64,000 bases of DNA from Clostridiaceae bacterium (GCA_021769555.1 JAETSR010000009.1:20462-84461); one strand, 5' to 3'; counted from the first letter of the stretch, positions 33,805 to 43,728 are shown. Numbers and translations: made by a program. Notes: generated by a model from the sequence alone, not told the origin.

Positions 33805-35946
33805 ATGGAACCGAACCTCCACCCCCTTGACATCCACACCCTGAATAAATCCGACACCATTGCCGCCATGAAGCTGCCCAGCAATATCCACCTGGCCCCC
33901 CTGGACTTCATCGAGTGCAACGGCGTCACCTACTCCATCCGCCCCGGCTTCTACGAGATAAACGGTGCCACCGCCATACCCGGCGGCGTGAACTTCACCG
34001 TCCACTCCAACGGGGCCACGGCCGTATCCCTTCTCCTGTACCATCCCGGGGAAGACCAGCCCTATGGTGAGATACCCTTCCCGGAGCCCTATAAGATAGG
34101 CAACGTGTTCTCAATGATAGTCTTCCGCCTGGACATCGCCGAGTTCGAGTACGCCTTCCGGGTGGACGGCCCCTACGACCCCAAGCGCGGCCTTATCTTC
34201 GACCGGAGCAAGCCCCTTCTCGACCCCTACGCCAAGGCTGTCACCGGCCAGAGGGAGTGGGGGGAGAACCAGCCGGGTATGCAGCAGTACAAGGCTAGGG
34301 TCGTGAAAAACGACTTCGACTGGGGCAGCTTCAAGCAGCCCATGGTGCCCAACGAGGACCTGATAATCTACGAGCTGCACGTGCGCGGCTTCACAAAGGA
34401 CAGCTCCTCCGGCGTGGCAAACCCCGGCACCTTCGAGGGCCTTCGGGAGAAGATACCATACCTCAAGGAGCTGGGCGTAAACGCCGTGGAGCTCATGCCC
34501 ATCTTCGAGTTCGACGAAATGCAGGACTATCGGGAGCACGAGGGCAATAAGCTCTATAACTACTGGGGCTACAGCACCGTCAGCTTCTTCGCCCCCAACA
34601 CCAGCTACACCGCCACCACCGAGCATAACCGGGAGGGCAACGAGCTGAAGCGCCTTATCCGGGAGCTCAACGAGAATGGCATTGAGGTGTACCTTGACGT
34701 GGTTTTCAACCACACCGCCGAGGGCAACGAGCACGGCCCCTTCTTCTCCTTCAAGGGCTTTGACAACAATATCTATTACCTCTTGACCCCGGACGGCTAC
34801 TATTACAATTTCAGCGGCTGCGGCAACACCCTGAACTGCAACCACCCTATAGTCCACCAGATGATACTGGACTGCCTGCGCTACTGGGTCACCACCTATA
34901 GGATAAACGGCTTCCGCTTCGACCTGGCCTCCATCCTCGGCCGCAACGAGGACGGCTCCCCGATGGATAAGCCTCCTCTCCTGCAATCCCTGGCCTTCGA
35001 CCCAATTCTGGGCGGGGTAAAGCTCATAGCCGAGGCCTGGGACGCTGGCGGGCTCTACCAGGTGGGCACATTCCCCTCCTGGAACCGCTGGGCCGAGTGG
35101 AACGGCAAGTACAGGGACGATATGCGCGCCTACATCAAGGGCGACCCCGGCACAGCCAACGCCGCCGCCCAGCGCATATCCGGCTCCCGGGACATATACG
35201 AGTCCAAGGGCCGCAAGAACGCCTCTGTGAACTTCCTCACCTGCCACGACGGCTTCACCCTCTACGACCTCTTTGCGTACAACGACAAGCATAACGACGC
35301 AAACGGCTGGAACAACACCGACGGCACCTGGAACAACTACAGCTGGAACTGCGGCGCCGAGGGGGAGACCTCCGACCCGGGGGTGAACGAGCTGCGCCTT
35401 CGCATGATACGAAACTCCTTTGCCCTTCTCATGTGCAGCCGGGGCATACCCATGTTCCTCTCCGGGGACGAGTTCTGCAACACCCAGTTCGGCAACAATA
35501 ACGCCTACTGCCAGGACAATATAACCTCCTGGCTGGACTGGCGGCGACTGGACAAATACCGGGACATGTTCGGCTTCTTCAAGTATATGATAGCCTTCAG
35601 AAAGGCCCACAGGGTCCTGCGGGCGGACCTCAGCGGCGGCGTCATGGGCTTCCCGGACGTGAGCTTCCACGGGGTGGCCCCCTGGAAGAACGACGGCTTC
35701 TCCGGCGACGAGCGCTATGTGGGCGTGATGTTCGCCGGCTACGAGCGGGACAAGGGGGCCGAGGTAGTCTACGTGGCCTCCAACGCCTACTGGGGCGAGC
35801 TGGACGTGACCCTCCCGGAGCTGCCATTGTCCATGCACTGGGAGCTGGTGTGCAGCACCTGGCAGTCCGAGCAGCACCCCCAGCGCTTTGAGAGCAGGAG
35901 CTTCCGTATCGGCCCCCGCTCCGTAATGGTCTTTTTGGGACACTAA
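33805..35946 (+). CDS. glgX: Glycogen debranching enzyme (GH13, GlgX/isoamylase type)
   Basis: 713 residues. An N-terminal CBM48-like domain (about 45-150) precedes the GH13 barrel. Conserved regions are visible: DVVFNHTAEG; FRFDLAS with the nucleophile Asp373; IAEAWD with the acid/base Glu410; and CHDGFTLYD with Asp482. It should cleave alpha-1,6 branches of glycogen or malto-oligosaccharides in the cytosol. GAAAGGAG precedes the ATG. No other glycogen gene lies nearby, and a strong terminator follows. Confidence 0.92.
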   Translation: MEPNLHPLDIHTLNKSDTIAAMKLPSNIHLAPLDFIECNGVTYSIRPGFYEINGATAIPGGVNFTVHSNGATAVSLLLYHPGEDQPYGEIPFPEPYKIGNVFSMIVFRLDIAEFEYAFRVDGPYDPKRGLIFDRSKPLLDPYAKAVTGQREWGENQPGMQQYKARVVKNDFDWGSFKQPMVPNEDLIIYELHVRGFTKDSSSGVANPGTFEGLREKIPYLKELGVNAVELMPIFEFDEMQDYREHEGNKLYNYWGYSTVSFFAPNTSYTATTEHNREGNELKRLIRELNENGIEVYLDVVFNHTAEGNEHGPFFSFKGFDNNIYYLLTPDGYYYNFSGCGNTLNCNHPIVHQMILDCLRYWVTTYRINGFRFDLASILGRNEDGSPMDKPPLLQSLAFDPILGGVKLIAEAWDAGGLYQVGTFPSWNRWAEWNGKYRDDMRAYIKGDPGTANAAAQRISGSRDIYESKGRKNASVNFLTCHDGFTLYDLFAYNDKHNDANGWNNTDGTWNNYSWNCGAEGETSDPGVNELRLRMIRNSFALLMCSRGIPMFLSGDEFCNTQFGNNNAYCQDNITSWLDWRRLDKYRDMFGFFKYMIAFRKAHRVLRADLSGGVMGFPDVSFHGVAPWKNDGFSGDERYVGVMFAGYERDKGAEVVYVASNAYWGELDVTLPELPLSMHWELVCSTWQSEQHPQRFESRSFRIGPRSVMVFLGH

Positions 35947-35952
35947 AATAAA

Positions 35953-35989
35953 AGGAAAGCCCTCCTCATGGTTTGAGGAGGGCTTTCCT
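35953..35989. terminator. Bidirectional terminator between convergent genes
   Basis: A 16-bp perfect stem (AGGAAAGCCCTCCTCA at 35953-35968 with its complement at 35974-35989) closes a 5-base loop. It separates the rightward debranching gene from the leftward membrane-protein gene. Confidence 0.85.
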
Positions 35990-35998
35990 GCTGTATGT

Positions 35999-37552
35999 TC
36001 ACTCTGCAGGCTCAGGCACCGCCGGGTTATCCTTGAGCTTTTCCGCAAGCTCCGGCTTGCCCACATACTGCATATGGGGGTATATCACCTTGAGCACCTC
36101 GTCCGGGAAGGCCCTGTCGAAAAACTCCTGCACGCCGTTCGAGGCTGGCACACCGTTCACCCGCTCATTCTGCCTGTAGACAGCCCCTGCGGAGACAGCC
36201 ATGTCCGCTATCATGAACACCGTGAACACTATGGTGAGGGTGCGCCCCAGCTTCTTTGGCACCTGCTCTATCTTTTTTGACACCACCGGGTACAGGTCCT
36301 TCACCCAAACCAGGCCCAGTATGCCCCAGAAGATGGAGTACATAAGGTTTGTGCGCCCGCCCACATTAAAGGCTGAGTCGCTGTACTCCCAGGAGACCGT
36401 GCCGAAGGCCGCCTGCTGTACGAAGCTGCAAAAATACTCAAAGGCCGCGCCCACCACCATGCTCGCTATAAATATGAGCACGTCCCTCTGGTTATACATA
36501 CGCCGAAGGAACAGGGTTATGGCAACAGCCCCGAAGCCGTACACCAGTATGAACGGCCCCAGCACCACGCTCACCCTCAGCTCGAACTGATGGGGCGGCA
36601 GGATAAGCGCGTACACCGTCTCCAAGAGACACCCCACCACATTCCCCACCATGAAAATCCAGAAGAGCTTCTCATAGCATATCATATAGGCGAAGGGCTT
36701 CTCCTGACCCTCTTCAAGATGGGGCTCATAGGCCTCAACTGCCGCCTGGTTCCTCCGCTCGATAGCGTCCCTGTACTCCCTTCCGAACACATCAAGGCTC
36801 TCCTGCAGCGCCTCAAGCTGCTCGTTGTATCTCAGGGACTTCAGGTCCGGGAAGGCCTTCAAAAGCCTGCGGTGCAGGACATTGGAGTGCAGGCTCTTCT
36901 CATACCGCTCCCGAAGCTTCCCGGCGTCCAGCTGCAAAAGCTCAGCCATCTTCTTAGCGCTCACAGCCCTGCCAAAGAGCTCCCTGCCCAGCTTATCCGA
37001 GCCCTCGCGCATTCGCGCCGCCACAAGCTCAAGCATTTTCAGCTTGCGGTTGAGCCCGACTATAGCCACCACCGTCACCGCAAGGTCTGTAATGATAAGC
37101 CCGCCCATAACGGCCAGCAGCACCCAGCCCAGGGTCCGGGGCATAAGGTGCACCAGCCTGCTTGTGGACGGCACGATGAACCTCACCACAAAGGCCCCCG
37201 CAAAGCCCCAGACCACCGAGAACTTCAGGCAGACATAGCCGTTCATATTGTGGGGCTCGTCGGAGTAGTCCCACCACTTCTGGCGGAATATCTTCTCCAA
37301 AAGGAACCCAGCCGTCCACTCAAGGGCCGTTCCCAGTATCATCGAGCCCAGAAACAGCATGAGAAGGTTCCCGGCGAAGGGCCCCATAAACATGGCGATA
37401 AGCGCCACGCCCACGCCGTAGATGGGGCAGACCGGGCCGTTTAGGAACCCGCGGTTCACAAAGCGCTTTTCTATGGCCGCGGCATACAGCACCTCGCCGC
37501 ACCAGCCCAGAAAGGCATAGATGAAGAAGCAGTAGAGATAGGTGTAAAGCAT
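35999..37552 (-). CDS. Duplicated CmpB-type membrane protein (putative ABC transporter permease family)
   Basis: 517 residues with two copies of the same multi-helix domain. The first (about 1-175) has FLGWCGEVLYAA and NRGFLNGPVCPIYG; the second (about 285-440) has VVGCLLETVYAL and VVLGPFILVYGFG. A helical cytosolic linker (about 175-285) joins them. The domain resembles PF06541 (ABC_trans_CmpB), named as a permease but of unproven function. No ATPase gene is next to it. The ATG has GGAGG eight bases upstream and a TTTACA-N17-TAAAAT promoter. Confidence 0.8.
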   Translation of the reverse strand: MLYTYLYCFFIYAFLGWCGEVLYAAAIEKRFVNRGFLNGPVCPIYGVGVALIAMFMGPFAGNLLMLFLGSMILGTALEWTAGFLLEKIFRQKWWDYSDEPHNMNGYVCLKFSVVWGFAGAFVVRFIVPSTSRLVHLMPRTLGWVLLAVMGGLIITDLAVTVVAIVGLNRKLKMLELVAARMREGSDKLGRELFGRAVSAKKMAELLQLDAGKLRERYEKSLHSNVLHRRLLKAFPDLKSLRYNEQLEALQESLDVFGREYRDAIERRNQAAVEAYEPHLEEGQEKPFAYMICYEKLFWIFMVGNVVGCLLETVYALILPPHQFELRVSVVLGPFILVYGFGAVAITLFLRRMYNQRDVLIFIASMVVGAAFEYFCSFVQQAAFGTVSWEYSDSAFNVGGRTNLMYSIFWGILGLVWVKDLYPVVSKKIEQVPKKLGRTLTIVFTVFMIADMAVSAGAVYRQNERVNGVPASNGVQEFFDRAFPDEVLKVIYPHMQYVGKPELAEKLKDNPAVPEPAE

Positions 37553-37596
37553 AGAACAGTCCTCCGTATGGCGTATGCGCGCCTAAAACTCAGACT

Positions 37597-37625
37597 ATTT
37601 TACCAGAATATAAATAAATTGTAAA
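37597..37625 (-). promoter_or_regulatory. Promoter of the CmpB-type membrane protein gene
   Basis: On the minus strand: TTTACA (37625-37620), 17-base spacer, TAAAAT (37602-37597), 45 bases before the start codon. The -35 box lies just inside the gap after the nnrE-nnrD stop codon. Confidence 0.7.
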
Positions 37626-37629
37626 CCCC

Positions 37630-39126
37630 TTAACGCCTTTCAAAATCCTTAATAATTTCCGTCAGCATACCCTCAAGGTCCGTCGGCAGCATTCCCCGCT
37701 CAGAGAACCTGTCCCGGCACCTATCCCCGGCCAGCCCGTGGAGGTATGCCCCGCCGGCCGCCGCCTCAAAGCACCCCGCCCCCTGGCTGAGGAACGCCCC
37801 TATAATGCCCGCCAGCACGTCCCCGCTGCCGCCTTTAGCCATGCCGGGATTGCCCGTTGGGTTCACGGCGAACCTGCCCTCGGGAGAGGCCGTGACCGTG
37901 GCCGCCCCCTTGAGCAGGGCTGTGCCGCCGGTAAGCTCCGAGAGCCGGAAAGCGGCGGGTATGCGCCCGCTCTGCACCTGTGCAATACTGCACCCCAGCA
38001 GCCGCGAGGCCTCCCCGGGGTGGGGGGTGATAACGTGGGGGGCCTCAAGCATCCTCAGGTCAAACCCTGTCCTCGCGCAGTAATTCAGCCCGTCGGCGTC
38101 TATAACCATAGGTACAGTGCACTCCTTAAACACCCGCCCGATAAGCTCATCCTGACCGTCCCCAAGCCCGCAGCCCAGCACACAGGCCGTGGCGGCTCTC
38201 ATGGAGCGCGAAAGCTTCTCCCCGCCGTCCATAGAGTCCGTCACCGTGAAAACCGCCTCGGGCACCGCCCCGGCTATAATGGGGTAGACCCGCTCGTTAC
38301 ACACAATATCTAAGAGCCCCACCCCGCACCTAAGGGCCGCCCTGGCCGCCATAATGCACGCCCCGGCCATGCCCCAGCTGCCGCACACCATCAAAAGCCG
38401 CCCCCGGCTCCCCTTATTTACCTGCACATCGGCCGGCCCCAGCAGGGGAGAGAGGAGCTCAGGCCCGGCGGCCTCGCCCATGGTTTCAGCGGCCCCGGCC
38501 AGCTCCCCGGGCACACCCACCTGGCAGACCCTCACCTCCCCGCAGAACCCCTTGGCCGGATAGCTCACATGGGCGGGCTTGAGCCCGGTGAATGCCGCCG
38601 TGATATCAGCCCGGAAGGCGCCCTCACAGGCCCGCCCGCTGTCGCACTCGGTCCCGCTGGGCAGGTCCGCCGCAAGCTTATGGCCCCGCGCGCCGTTGGC
38701 CAGCCCCAGGTACTCAGCCGATATCCCGTCCAGCTCTCCCCTGAACCCGAACCCATACACACAGTCCACAATGAGCCCGGCCCCACTGATGGCGGCCCCG
38801 GCCTCCCCTCCGGGCCCCAGCACCCGGACAGTACCGGGGAGCCTTGCGAAGGCTCCCTTGGCAAGCTCAGTCCCCGGCTCCCCGTGGAGCAGGACCACCG
38901 TACAGCTTACCCCCATTCGGGCCAGCTCCCGGGCGCATACAAAGCCGTCCCCGCCGTTATTCCCCCTGCCGCACAGCAGCACGGCGGCATTTGGGGCTCC
39001 CCATGCCTCAAGAGCCGCCCGGGCAAGGGCGCTCCCGGCCCTGTCCATCATTTCCCCGAGGCTTACCCCGGCCTTCTCGCCGGCCCCTTCCATGGACTGC
39101 ATTTCCTTTCTGGTAAAAAGCTTCAT
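37630..39126 (-). CDS. nnrE-nnrD: Bifunctional NAD(P)HX epimerase/dehydratase
   Basis: 498 residues in the usual bacterial fusion. The YjeF-N epimerase domain (about 1-215) contains LLCGRGNNGGDGFVCARELA. The ribokinase-like ADP-dependent dehydratase domain (about 225-498) carries the catalytic GGSGDVLAG. Together they repair hydrated NADH and NADPH. The ATG at 39126 is chosen because GGAGGG lies a few bases before it; the open frame continues upstream into the promoter region. The gene diverges from ribU. Confidence 0.93.
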   Translation of the reverse strand: MKLFTRKEMQSMEGAGEKAGVSLGEMMDRAGSALARAALEAWGAPNAAVLLCGRGNNGGDGFVCARELARMGVSCTVVLLHGEPGTELAKGAFARLPGTVRVLGPGGEAGAAISGAGLIVDCVYGFGFRGELDGISAEYLGLANGARGHKLAADLPSGTECDSGRACEGAFRADITAAFTGLKPAHVSYPAKGFCGEVRVCQVGVPGELAGAAETMGEAAGPELLSPLLGPADVQVNKGSRGRLLMVCGSWGMAGACIMAARAALRCGVGLLDIVCNERVYPIIAGAVPEAVFTVTDSMDGGEKLSRSMRAATACVLGCGLGDGQDELIGRVFKECTVPMVIDADGLNYCARTGFDLRMLEAPHVITPHPGEASRLLGCSIAQVQSGRIPAAFRLSELTGGTALLKGAATVTASPEGRFAVNPTGNPGMAKGGSGDVLAGIIGAFLSQGAGCFEAAAGGAYLHGLAGDRCRDRFSERGMLPTDLEGMLTEIIKDFERR

Positions 39127-39145
39127 AAACACCCTCCGTCCGCCC

Positions 39146-39174
39146 TTGACAACGGGCCCAATAAATACTATAAT
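39146..39174 (+). promoter_or_regulatory. Promoter of the FMN riboswitch-ribU transcript
   Basis: Perfect TTGACA (39146-39151), 17-base spacer, perfect TATAAT (39169-39174). Transcription should begin near 39181, just before the aptamer. Confidence 0.88.
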
Positions 39175-39201
39175 TATACCAGCAAAAGGTCTTCGGGGCA
39201 A
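39173..39201 (-). promoter_or_regulatory. Divergent promoter of the NAD(P)HX repair gene
   Basis: On the minus strand: TTGCCC (39201-39196), 17-base spacer ending in TGG, and TATAAT (39178-39173). Its -10 box shares two bases with the -10 box of the ribU promoter, and its -35 lies in the DNA of the aptamer. Confidence 0.6.
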
Positions 39202-39312
39202 GGTGAAATTCCTTACCGGCAGTTAAAGTCTGCGAGCGCCTGCCGAGTTTTCGGCGGCGTTGAACCGGTGTGATTCCGGTACCGACGGTTACAGTCCGGA
39301 TGAGAGAAGACC
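39188..39312 (+). promoter_or_regulatory. FMN (RFN) riboswitch
   Basis: The conserved RFN elements are readable in order: GGGGCAAGGTGAAATTCC, the TACCGGCAGT block, AGTCTGCGAGC, GTGTGATTCCGGT, ACCGACGGTTACAGTCCGGA, and GAGAGAAGAC. The P1 stem is GGTCTTC (39188-39194) with GAAGACC (39306-39312). An intrinsic terminator follows, so FMN binding should stop transcription of ribU. Confidence 0.97.
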
Positions 39313-39342
39313 GCGGCGTATTTCTGCCGCGCGTTCGCATAG

Positions 39343-39371
39343 CCCCGGGCGTTTTCACGTCCGGGGATTTT
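39343..39371 (+). terminator. Riboswitch-controlled terminator before ribU
   Basis: CCCCGGGCG (39343-39351) pairs with CGTCCGGGG (39358-39366) including one G-U, with a 6-base loop, followed by ATTTT. It is the likely expression platform of the FMN riboswitch. Confidence 0.85.
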
Positions 39372-39417
39372 CATGCTTTAAAGGCCTTTGCAAATTTACA
39401 CGAAAGGTCATGATATT

Positions 39418-40020
39418 ATGGAACAGGCAAGTAAAGTCAAAAGAGTAAACATCCGGGCCCTGGCGGTCACGGCGGTGCTGGGGGCGGCGGCCTCGGCGCT
39501 GATGTTCATCGGCATACACGTGCCCCTTATGCCCAGCTTCCTGCAGCTGGATTTCAGCGAGCTGCCGGCGCTGATAGCCTCCTTCAGCCTGGGGCCGCTC
39601 TCGGGAGCGGCGGTCTGCCTGATTAAGAACCTGGTGCACCTTTTCGCCACCAGCACCGGCGGCGTGGGGGAGCTGAGCAATTTCCTTTTGGGCGCGGCCT
39701 TCGTGCTCCCGGCGGGAATGATATACCGTGCCAAGAAGACCCGCCCGGGAGCGCTCATAGGCGCCCTCACAGGGGCCGCGGCTATGGCCGTCCTCAGCCT
39801 GCCCAGCAACTATTTCATAGTCTACCCGGCATACGGCCTTGTAATGCCCATGGAGGCGATACTGGACATGTACAGGGCGATAAACCCGAACGTGCACAGC
39901 CTCTGGGACGCGCTGATATGGTTCAACATGCCCTTCACCTTCGTCAAGGGGCTTCTCAGCACGGCGATTACATTCCTGATATACAAGCGTATCTCGCCGA
40001 TACTAAAGGGGACAAAATAA
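39418..40020 (+). CDS. ribU: Riboflavin ECF transporter S component RibU
   Basis: 200 residues, six hydrophobic segments. The pattern LQLDFSELPALIASFSLGPLSG and a KNLVH motif are typical of RibU. It binds riboflavin in the membrane and works with a shared ECF energising module that is not encoded here. The ATG at 39418 is chosen because GAAAGGT precedes it at 9 bases. The FMN riboswitch upstream supports the substrate. Confidence 0.95.
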   Translation: MEQASKVKRVNIRALAVTAVLGAAASALMFIGIHVPLMPSFLQLDFSELPALIASFSLGPLSGAAVCLIKNLVHLFATSTGGVGELSNFLLGAAFVLPAGMIYRAKKTRPGALIGALTGAAAMAVLSLPSNYFIVYPAYGLVMPMEAILDMYRAINPNVHSLWDALIWFNMPFTFVKGLLSTAITFLIYKRISPILKGTK

Positions 40021-40029
40021 GGTAAAAAA

Positions 40030-40070
40030 GAGCTGTCTGCGAGTCCTTTCGCAAACAGCTCATATTTTTT
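40030..40070. terminator. Terminator between ribU and the GGDEF gene
   Basis: GAGCTGT (40030-40036) pairs with ACAGCTC (40055-40061), with inner GCGA/TCGC pairs, and is followed by a T6 run (40065-40070). An A-run on the other side makes it usable for the convergent gene as well. Confidence 0.8.
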
Positions 40071-40081
40071 GCCCGCATATC

Positions 40082-41461
40082 TTACTTATCCCCGGGCAGC
40101 CTCATGCCCTCCTCATAAAACCGGCACCCGCCGCCTCCGTCCTTCTTCACCGCGCAGAGCGCCGCGTCCGCCTGGCGGTACAGCTCGTCCGTAAAGCCCA
40201 TGGGCGAGAACGCCCCGCCCGCGCTGAGGGACACCGGCGGCAGGCTTCCCCCCGGATGGGCGAGCCTGCGGTTCATGTCCCGGAGCTTCTGGCAGAGGGC
40301 CTTCTGCTGCTCGGGGCCGACCTCGTCCATAATAACGGCAAACTCGTCGCCGCCTATGCGCGCCGGGTAGTCCGAGGTGCGAAAGCTCTCTTTCAGCATA
40401 TCCGCCGCAAGCTTCAGCACCTTATCACCCGCCTCATGGCCGTAGCCGTCGTTTATCAGGCGGAACCGGTCCACATCTATGAGCATAAGGGCGATGGGCC
40501 TGGGCTTTAGGCGCATCATATTCTTCATCTGGTCAAAGGCTGAGCGGTTGAGTATGCCAGTCAGCCCGTCGTGCTCGGCCTGGTGCCGAAGGAGCATTTC
40601 GTTGGCGGCGTTGAGCTCATGAATGCTGTTATAGGTCAGGGCCAGGTGCTTGAACTCATAGGACCCGGTCACCTCCATGCGCCTGTCCTCGTGCAGGCAC
40701 TTTACATACACGCTCAGGGGCTTCACAATGAGTATGGATATCATCACGAATATGAGCACGTTCAAAAGCAGCAGCAGGCTGAAGGCCAGCCGCTGGGTGG
40801 TCATGGCCCGGCTCAGGTCCGACATGGACATTTCCTGGCGGTGCTGGGTGCCGGACATCACGTCGTTTATAAAAGCCTCCACATTGTCGTTGATGAGCGC
40901 TTTCCTGGCCTGATACTCCTCGCCGAAGACCTTCTCCCTTGAAAGCTCAATCTTTTCCTCCCGGGAGAGAGCTTTATGTCCCGGGAAAAGCTCCGTCTCA
41001 TCCACCTCCGGGGGCAGGTCCGATATCCCCGCGCCCTCGGCGGCAAGGCGTATGGCGTATATCTCCAGCTCCGTCAGCTGGTTCGAGCGCTCAAGGGCCT
41101 TGCTCAGGTATTCCCGGGCCCTCTCCCCGGCCTGGGTGCTCAAATGCTCAAGGGCAAGCTCCCTGCGGCGGTCCACGTTTATCTCGTGAAAATAGTTCTC
41201 CATATACTCGGGCTTCAGCGTGAAGGTGAACAGGCGCACCTGCTCCGTAAGGTAGTCCGAGCCCGCCGTCACCAGGGCCGCGTTCTCCTGGCAGGAGATA
41301 TACAGGTCCGTGGCGTTTTTCATGTCCGTGTACTCCCCCGCCGCGTGGAAGCTGATAACCAGCAGGGCCGCGTACAGCAGCACCGACAGGGCCATCACCC
41401 CAAAATTAACATGGCGCACGCTCACGCCCCGAACCCTGGCTTTCTTCTTTCCGGTCTCCAT
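40082..41461 (-). CDS. Membrane-anchored diguanylate cyclase (GGDEF)
   Basis: 459 residues. TM1 lies at about 24-44, an extracytoplasmic helical domain at about 45-215, TM2 at about 220-243, and a GGDEF domain at about 295-450. The active site reads RIGGDEFAVIMDE, and an RTSD inhibitory site (RxxD) sits five residues before GGDEF, so product inhibition is expected. It should make c-di-GMP from two GTP. The ATG at 41461 is preferred over a TTG three codons upstream because AGGAGTTGAGG precedes it. The signal sensed is unknown. Confidence 0.93.
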   Translation of the reverse strand: METGKKKARVRGVSVRHVNFGVMALSVLLYAALLVISFHAAGEYTDMKNATDLYISCQENAALVTAGSDYLTEQVRLFTFTLKPEYMENYFHEINVDRRRELALEHLSTQAGERAREYLSKALERSNQLTELEIYAIRLAAEGAGISDLPPEVDETELFPGHKALSREEKIELSREKVFGEEYQARKALINDNVEAFINDVMSGTQHRQEMSMSDLSRAMTTQRLAFSLLLLLNVLIFVMISILIVKPLSVYVKCLHEDRRMEVTGSYEFKHLALTYNSIHELNAANEMLLRHQAEHDGLTGILNRSAFDQMKNMMRLKPRPIALMLIDVDRFRLINDGYGHEAGDKVLKLAADMLKESFRTSDYPARIGGDEFAVIMDEVGPEQQKALCQKLRDMNRRLAHPGGSLPPVSLSAGGAFSPMGFTDELYRQADAALCAVKKDGGGGCRFYEEGMRLPGDK

Positions 41462-41516
41462 TTTCCTCAACTCCTGAAGGTTGGACTTCCGTGCAGAATT
41501 TATACTTTATGTTTAA

Positions 41517-43631
41517 CTATATGCTGAACATCAGCTCGGCATATGTGGGGAAGGGCCAGTGCTCCCTGCCGGCATTCTGCTCCATCTCGTCGACAGTAAG
41601 CCTCAGGCGCTCCATGGCCGGGATTATGCTGTCCCTGTAGTGGGTGGCGGCAGTGAGGACATTAGCGCTCCCGGAGCGGGGGTCGCAGAGATATTCCTCC
41701 AGCTCCCCAACCTGTGCATAGGCCCGGTCCAGCAGGGCCGAGAGCTTCTCGATAAGCCCGCACTCCCCGGAGCAGGGCAGCCCGGGAAGGACCGCGCGCT
41801 TATTCCCCACAGCCCCCGCAAGGGTGGAGATATACCCGCTCACAGCCGGGAAAATCTCCTGGCGCACCATGCTTATCATAGTCAGGCTCTCAATATTCAG
41901 CGTCTTGACATATTCCTCCATAATCGTCTCATACCTTGCCTCCATCTCGGCCTCGGTATATATCCTGTGGCGCTTAAAGAGCTCCACGTTCTTCTGGTCC
42001 AGGTACCTTGGCAGGGCGTCCACGGTGGTGCGCAGGTTCAGGAGCCCCCGCCTTCTAGCCTCCTGCACCCACTGCTCGGAGTAGCCGTCGCCGTTGAAAA
42101 TAATGCGCTTATGCTCGCTCATCACATGGCGGACCAGGGCGTTCACGGCCTTTGGCATATCCGTCTGCCCCTCCAAAGCCTCGGAGAACTGCCTTAATTC
42201 CTCGGCCACGATGGTGTTCAGCATGATATTGGGGCAGGCAATGGATATGGCCGAGCCAAGGGAGCGGAACTCAAACTTATTGCCGGTGAAGGCAAAGGGG
42301 GAGGTGCGGTTGCGGTCTGTATTGTCCATATTGAAGTCCGGCAGCACCCGCACGCCGGTCTGCAGCTTTTTCTGCTCCATGCTGCCGCAGGGCCTCCCGG
42401 CCTCTATGCCCTCCAAAAGGGCCGTCAGGTCGTCCCCGAGGAACATGGAGATAATGGCCGGGGGAGCTTCGTTGGCCCCGAGCCTGTGGTCGTTGCCAGC
42501 TGAGGCCACGGATATACGCAGAAGGTCCTGATATTCGTCAACGCCCTTTACCACCGCGGCGAGTATCAGCAGGAAGGGCAGGTTCTCCCAGGGGCGCTTG
42601 CCAGGGTCCAGGAGGTTGCGCCCGGTGTCGGTCTGGAGGGACCAGTTATTGTGCTTGCCGCTGCCGTTCACCCCCGCAAAGGGCTTCTCATGCAGTAAAC
42701 ACACCAAGCCGTGCCTATCCGCAACATTCCGCATGACCTCCATAGTCAGCTGGTTATGGTCACAGGCGATATTAGTGGTGCTGAAGATTGGGGCAAGCTC
42801 GTGCTGGGCGGGGGCCACCTCGTTGTGCTTTGTCTTGGCGAGCACCCCCAGCTTCCAGAGCTCCCGGTCCAGGTCCCGCATAAATTCGGCGACCCTTGGC
42901 TTTATGGCCCCGTAGTAGTGGTCCTCAAGCTCCTGGCCCTTGGGGGCCCTGGCCCCGAAGAGGGTGCGCCCGGTGAACATCAGGTCCCGCCGCTTTTTAT
43001 AGAGCTCCTTGTCTATGAGAAAGTACTCCTGCTCGGGCCCCACGGTTGTGATGACCTGCTGGGTCTTCTCGTCCCCCAGTATCCGAAGCACCCTCACGGC
43101 CTGATTGCCCAGCGCCTCCATAGACCGGAGCAGAGGCGTTTTCTTATCCAGCACCTCCCCGCTGTAGGAGCAGAAGGCGGTGGGTATGTACAGGGAGTCC
43201 CCCTTCACAAAGGCATAGGAGGTGGGGTCCCAGGCAGTGTAGCCCCTGGCCTCAAAGGTAGCCCTAAGGCCACCCGAGGGGAACGAGGACGCGTCCGGCT
43301 CGCCCTTTATCAGCTCCCTGCCGGAGAACTGCATTATCACCCGGCCGTCGCTGGTGGGGGAGATAAAGCTGTCGTGCTTTTCGGCGGTAATGCCGTTCAG
43401 GGGCTGGAACCAGTGGGTATAGTGGGTAGCCCCCAGCTCCACGGCCCAGTCCTTCATGGCCGTGGCCACGGCGTTAGCAACAGTAAGGTCCAGGTCCTTG
43501 CCCTCGTCGATGGTCTTGCGAAGGGAGCGGTACACATCCTTGGGCAGGCGCTCCATCATCACGTCGTCGTTAAAGACGGCGCTCCCGAAGAGCTCCGGGA
43601 CGGACTTGCGGTTTTCAGAACAGTTTGACAT
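41517..43631 (-). CDS. glnN: Glutamine synthetase type III
   Basis: 704 residues, the length of GSIII and far longer than GSI (about 450). Typical segments include [12 protein letters not shown] at the N-terminus, [24 protein letters not shown] and [13 protein letters not shown]. It makes glutamine from glutamate and ammonia with ATP. The ATG at 43631 is preferred because GSIII proteins begin close to this point; its ribosome site (GAAAGAG) is weak. Glutamine is used by carA and pyrG nearby. A 50-residue gene lies just upstream on the same strand. Confidence 0.94.
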   Translation of the reverse strand: MSNCSENRKSVPELFGSAVFNDDVMMERLPKDVYRSLRKTIDEGKDLDLTVANAVATAMKDWAVELGATHYTHWFQPLNGITAEKHDSFISPTSDGRVIMQFSGRELIKGEPDASSFPSGGLRATFEARGYTAWDPTSYAFVKGDSLYIPTAFCSYSGEVLDKKTPLLRSMEALGNQAVRVLRILGDEKTQQVITTVGPEQEYFLIDKELYKKRRDLMFTGRTLFGARAPKGQELEDHYYGAIKPRVAEFMRDLDRELWKLGVLAKTKHNEVAPAQHELAPIFSTTNIACDHNQLTMEVMRNVADRHGLVCLLHEKPFAGVNGSGKHNNWSLQTDTGRNLLDPGKRPWENLPFLLILAAVVKGVDEYQDLLRISVASAGNDHRLGANEAPPAIISMFLGDDLTALLEGIEAGRPCGSMEQKKLQTGVRVLPDFNMDNTDRNRTSPFAFTGNKFEFRSLGSAISIACPNIMLNTIVAEELRQFSEALEGQTDMPKAVNALVRHVMSEHKRIIFNGDGYSEQWVQEARRRGLLNLRTTVDALPRYLDQKNVELFKRHRIYTEAEMEARYETIMEEYVKTLNIESLTMISMVRQEIFPAVSGYISTLAGAVGNKRAVLPGLPCSGECGLIEKLSALLDRAYAQVGELEEYLCDPRSGSANVLTAATHYRDSIIPAMERLRLTVDEMEQNAGREHWPFPTYAELMFSI

Positions 43632-43687
43632 AAACTGACCACTCTTTCTATTGGGTTTCATATCATTATAAGACATTATAAGAAGGA

Positions 43688-43717
43688 AGGCGAAGAAAGG
43701 TTCCCCTTTCTACGCCT
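43688..43717 (-). terminator. Hairpin between the 50-residue gene and glnN
   Basis: On the minus strand AGGCGTAGAAAGG pairs with CCTTTCTTCGCCT (12 of 13 positions) around a GGAA loop, followed by TTCCTTCTTAT. It is either a leaky terminator or an attenuator ahead of glnN. Confidence 0.6.
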
Positions 43718-43728
43718 GGAATTTTGGT

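Noticed and set aside
34111-36066. 651-codon minus-strand frame opposite the debranching enzyme gene
   Set aside because: The plus strand encodes a complete GH13 enzyme with all catalytic motifs; the antisense frame is low-complexity Val/Ala/Gly and arises from G+C-rich codons. It also crosses the terminator at 35953.
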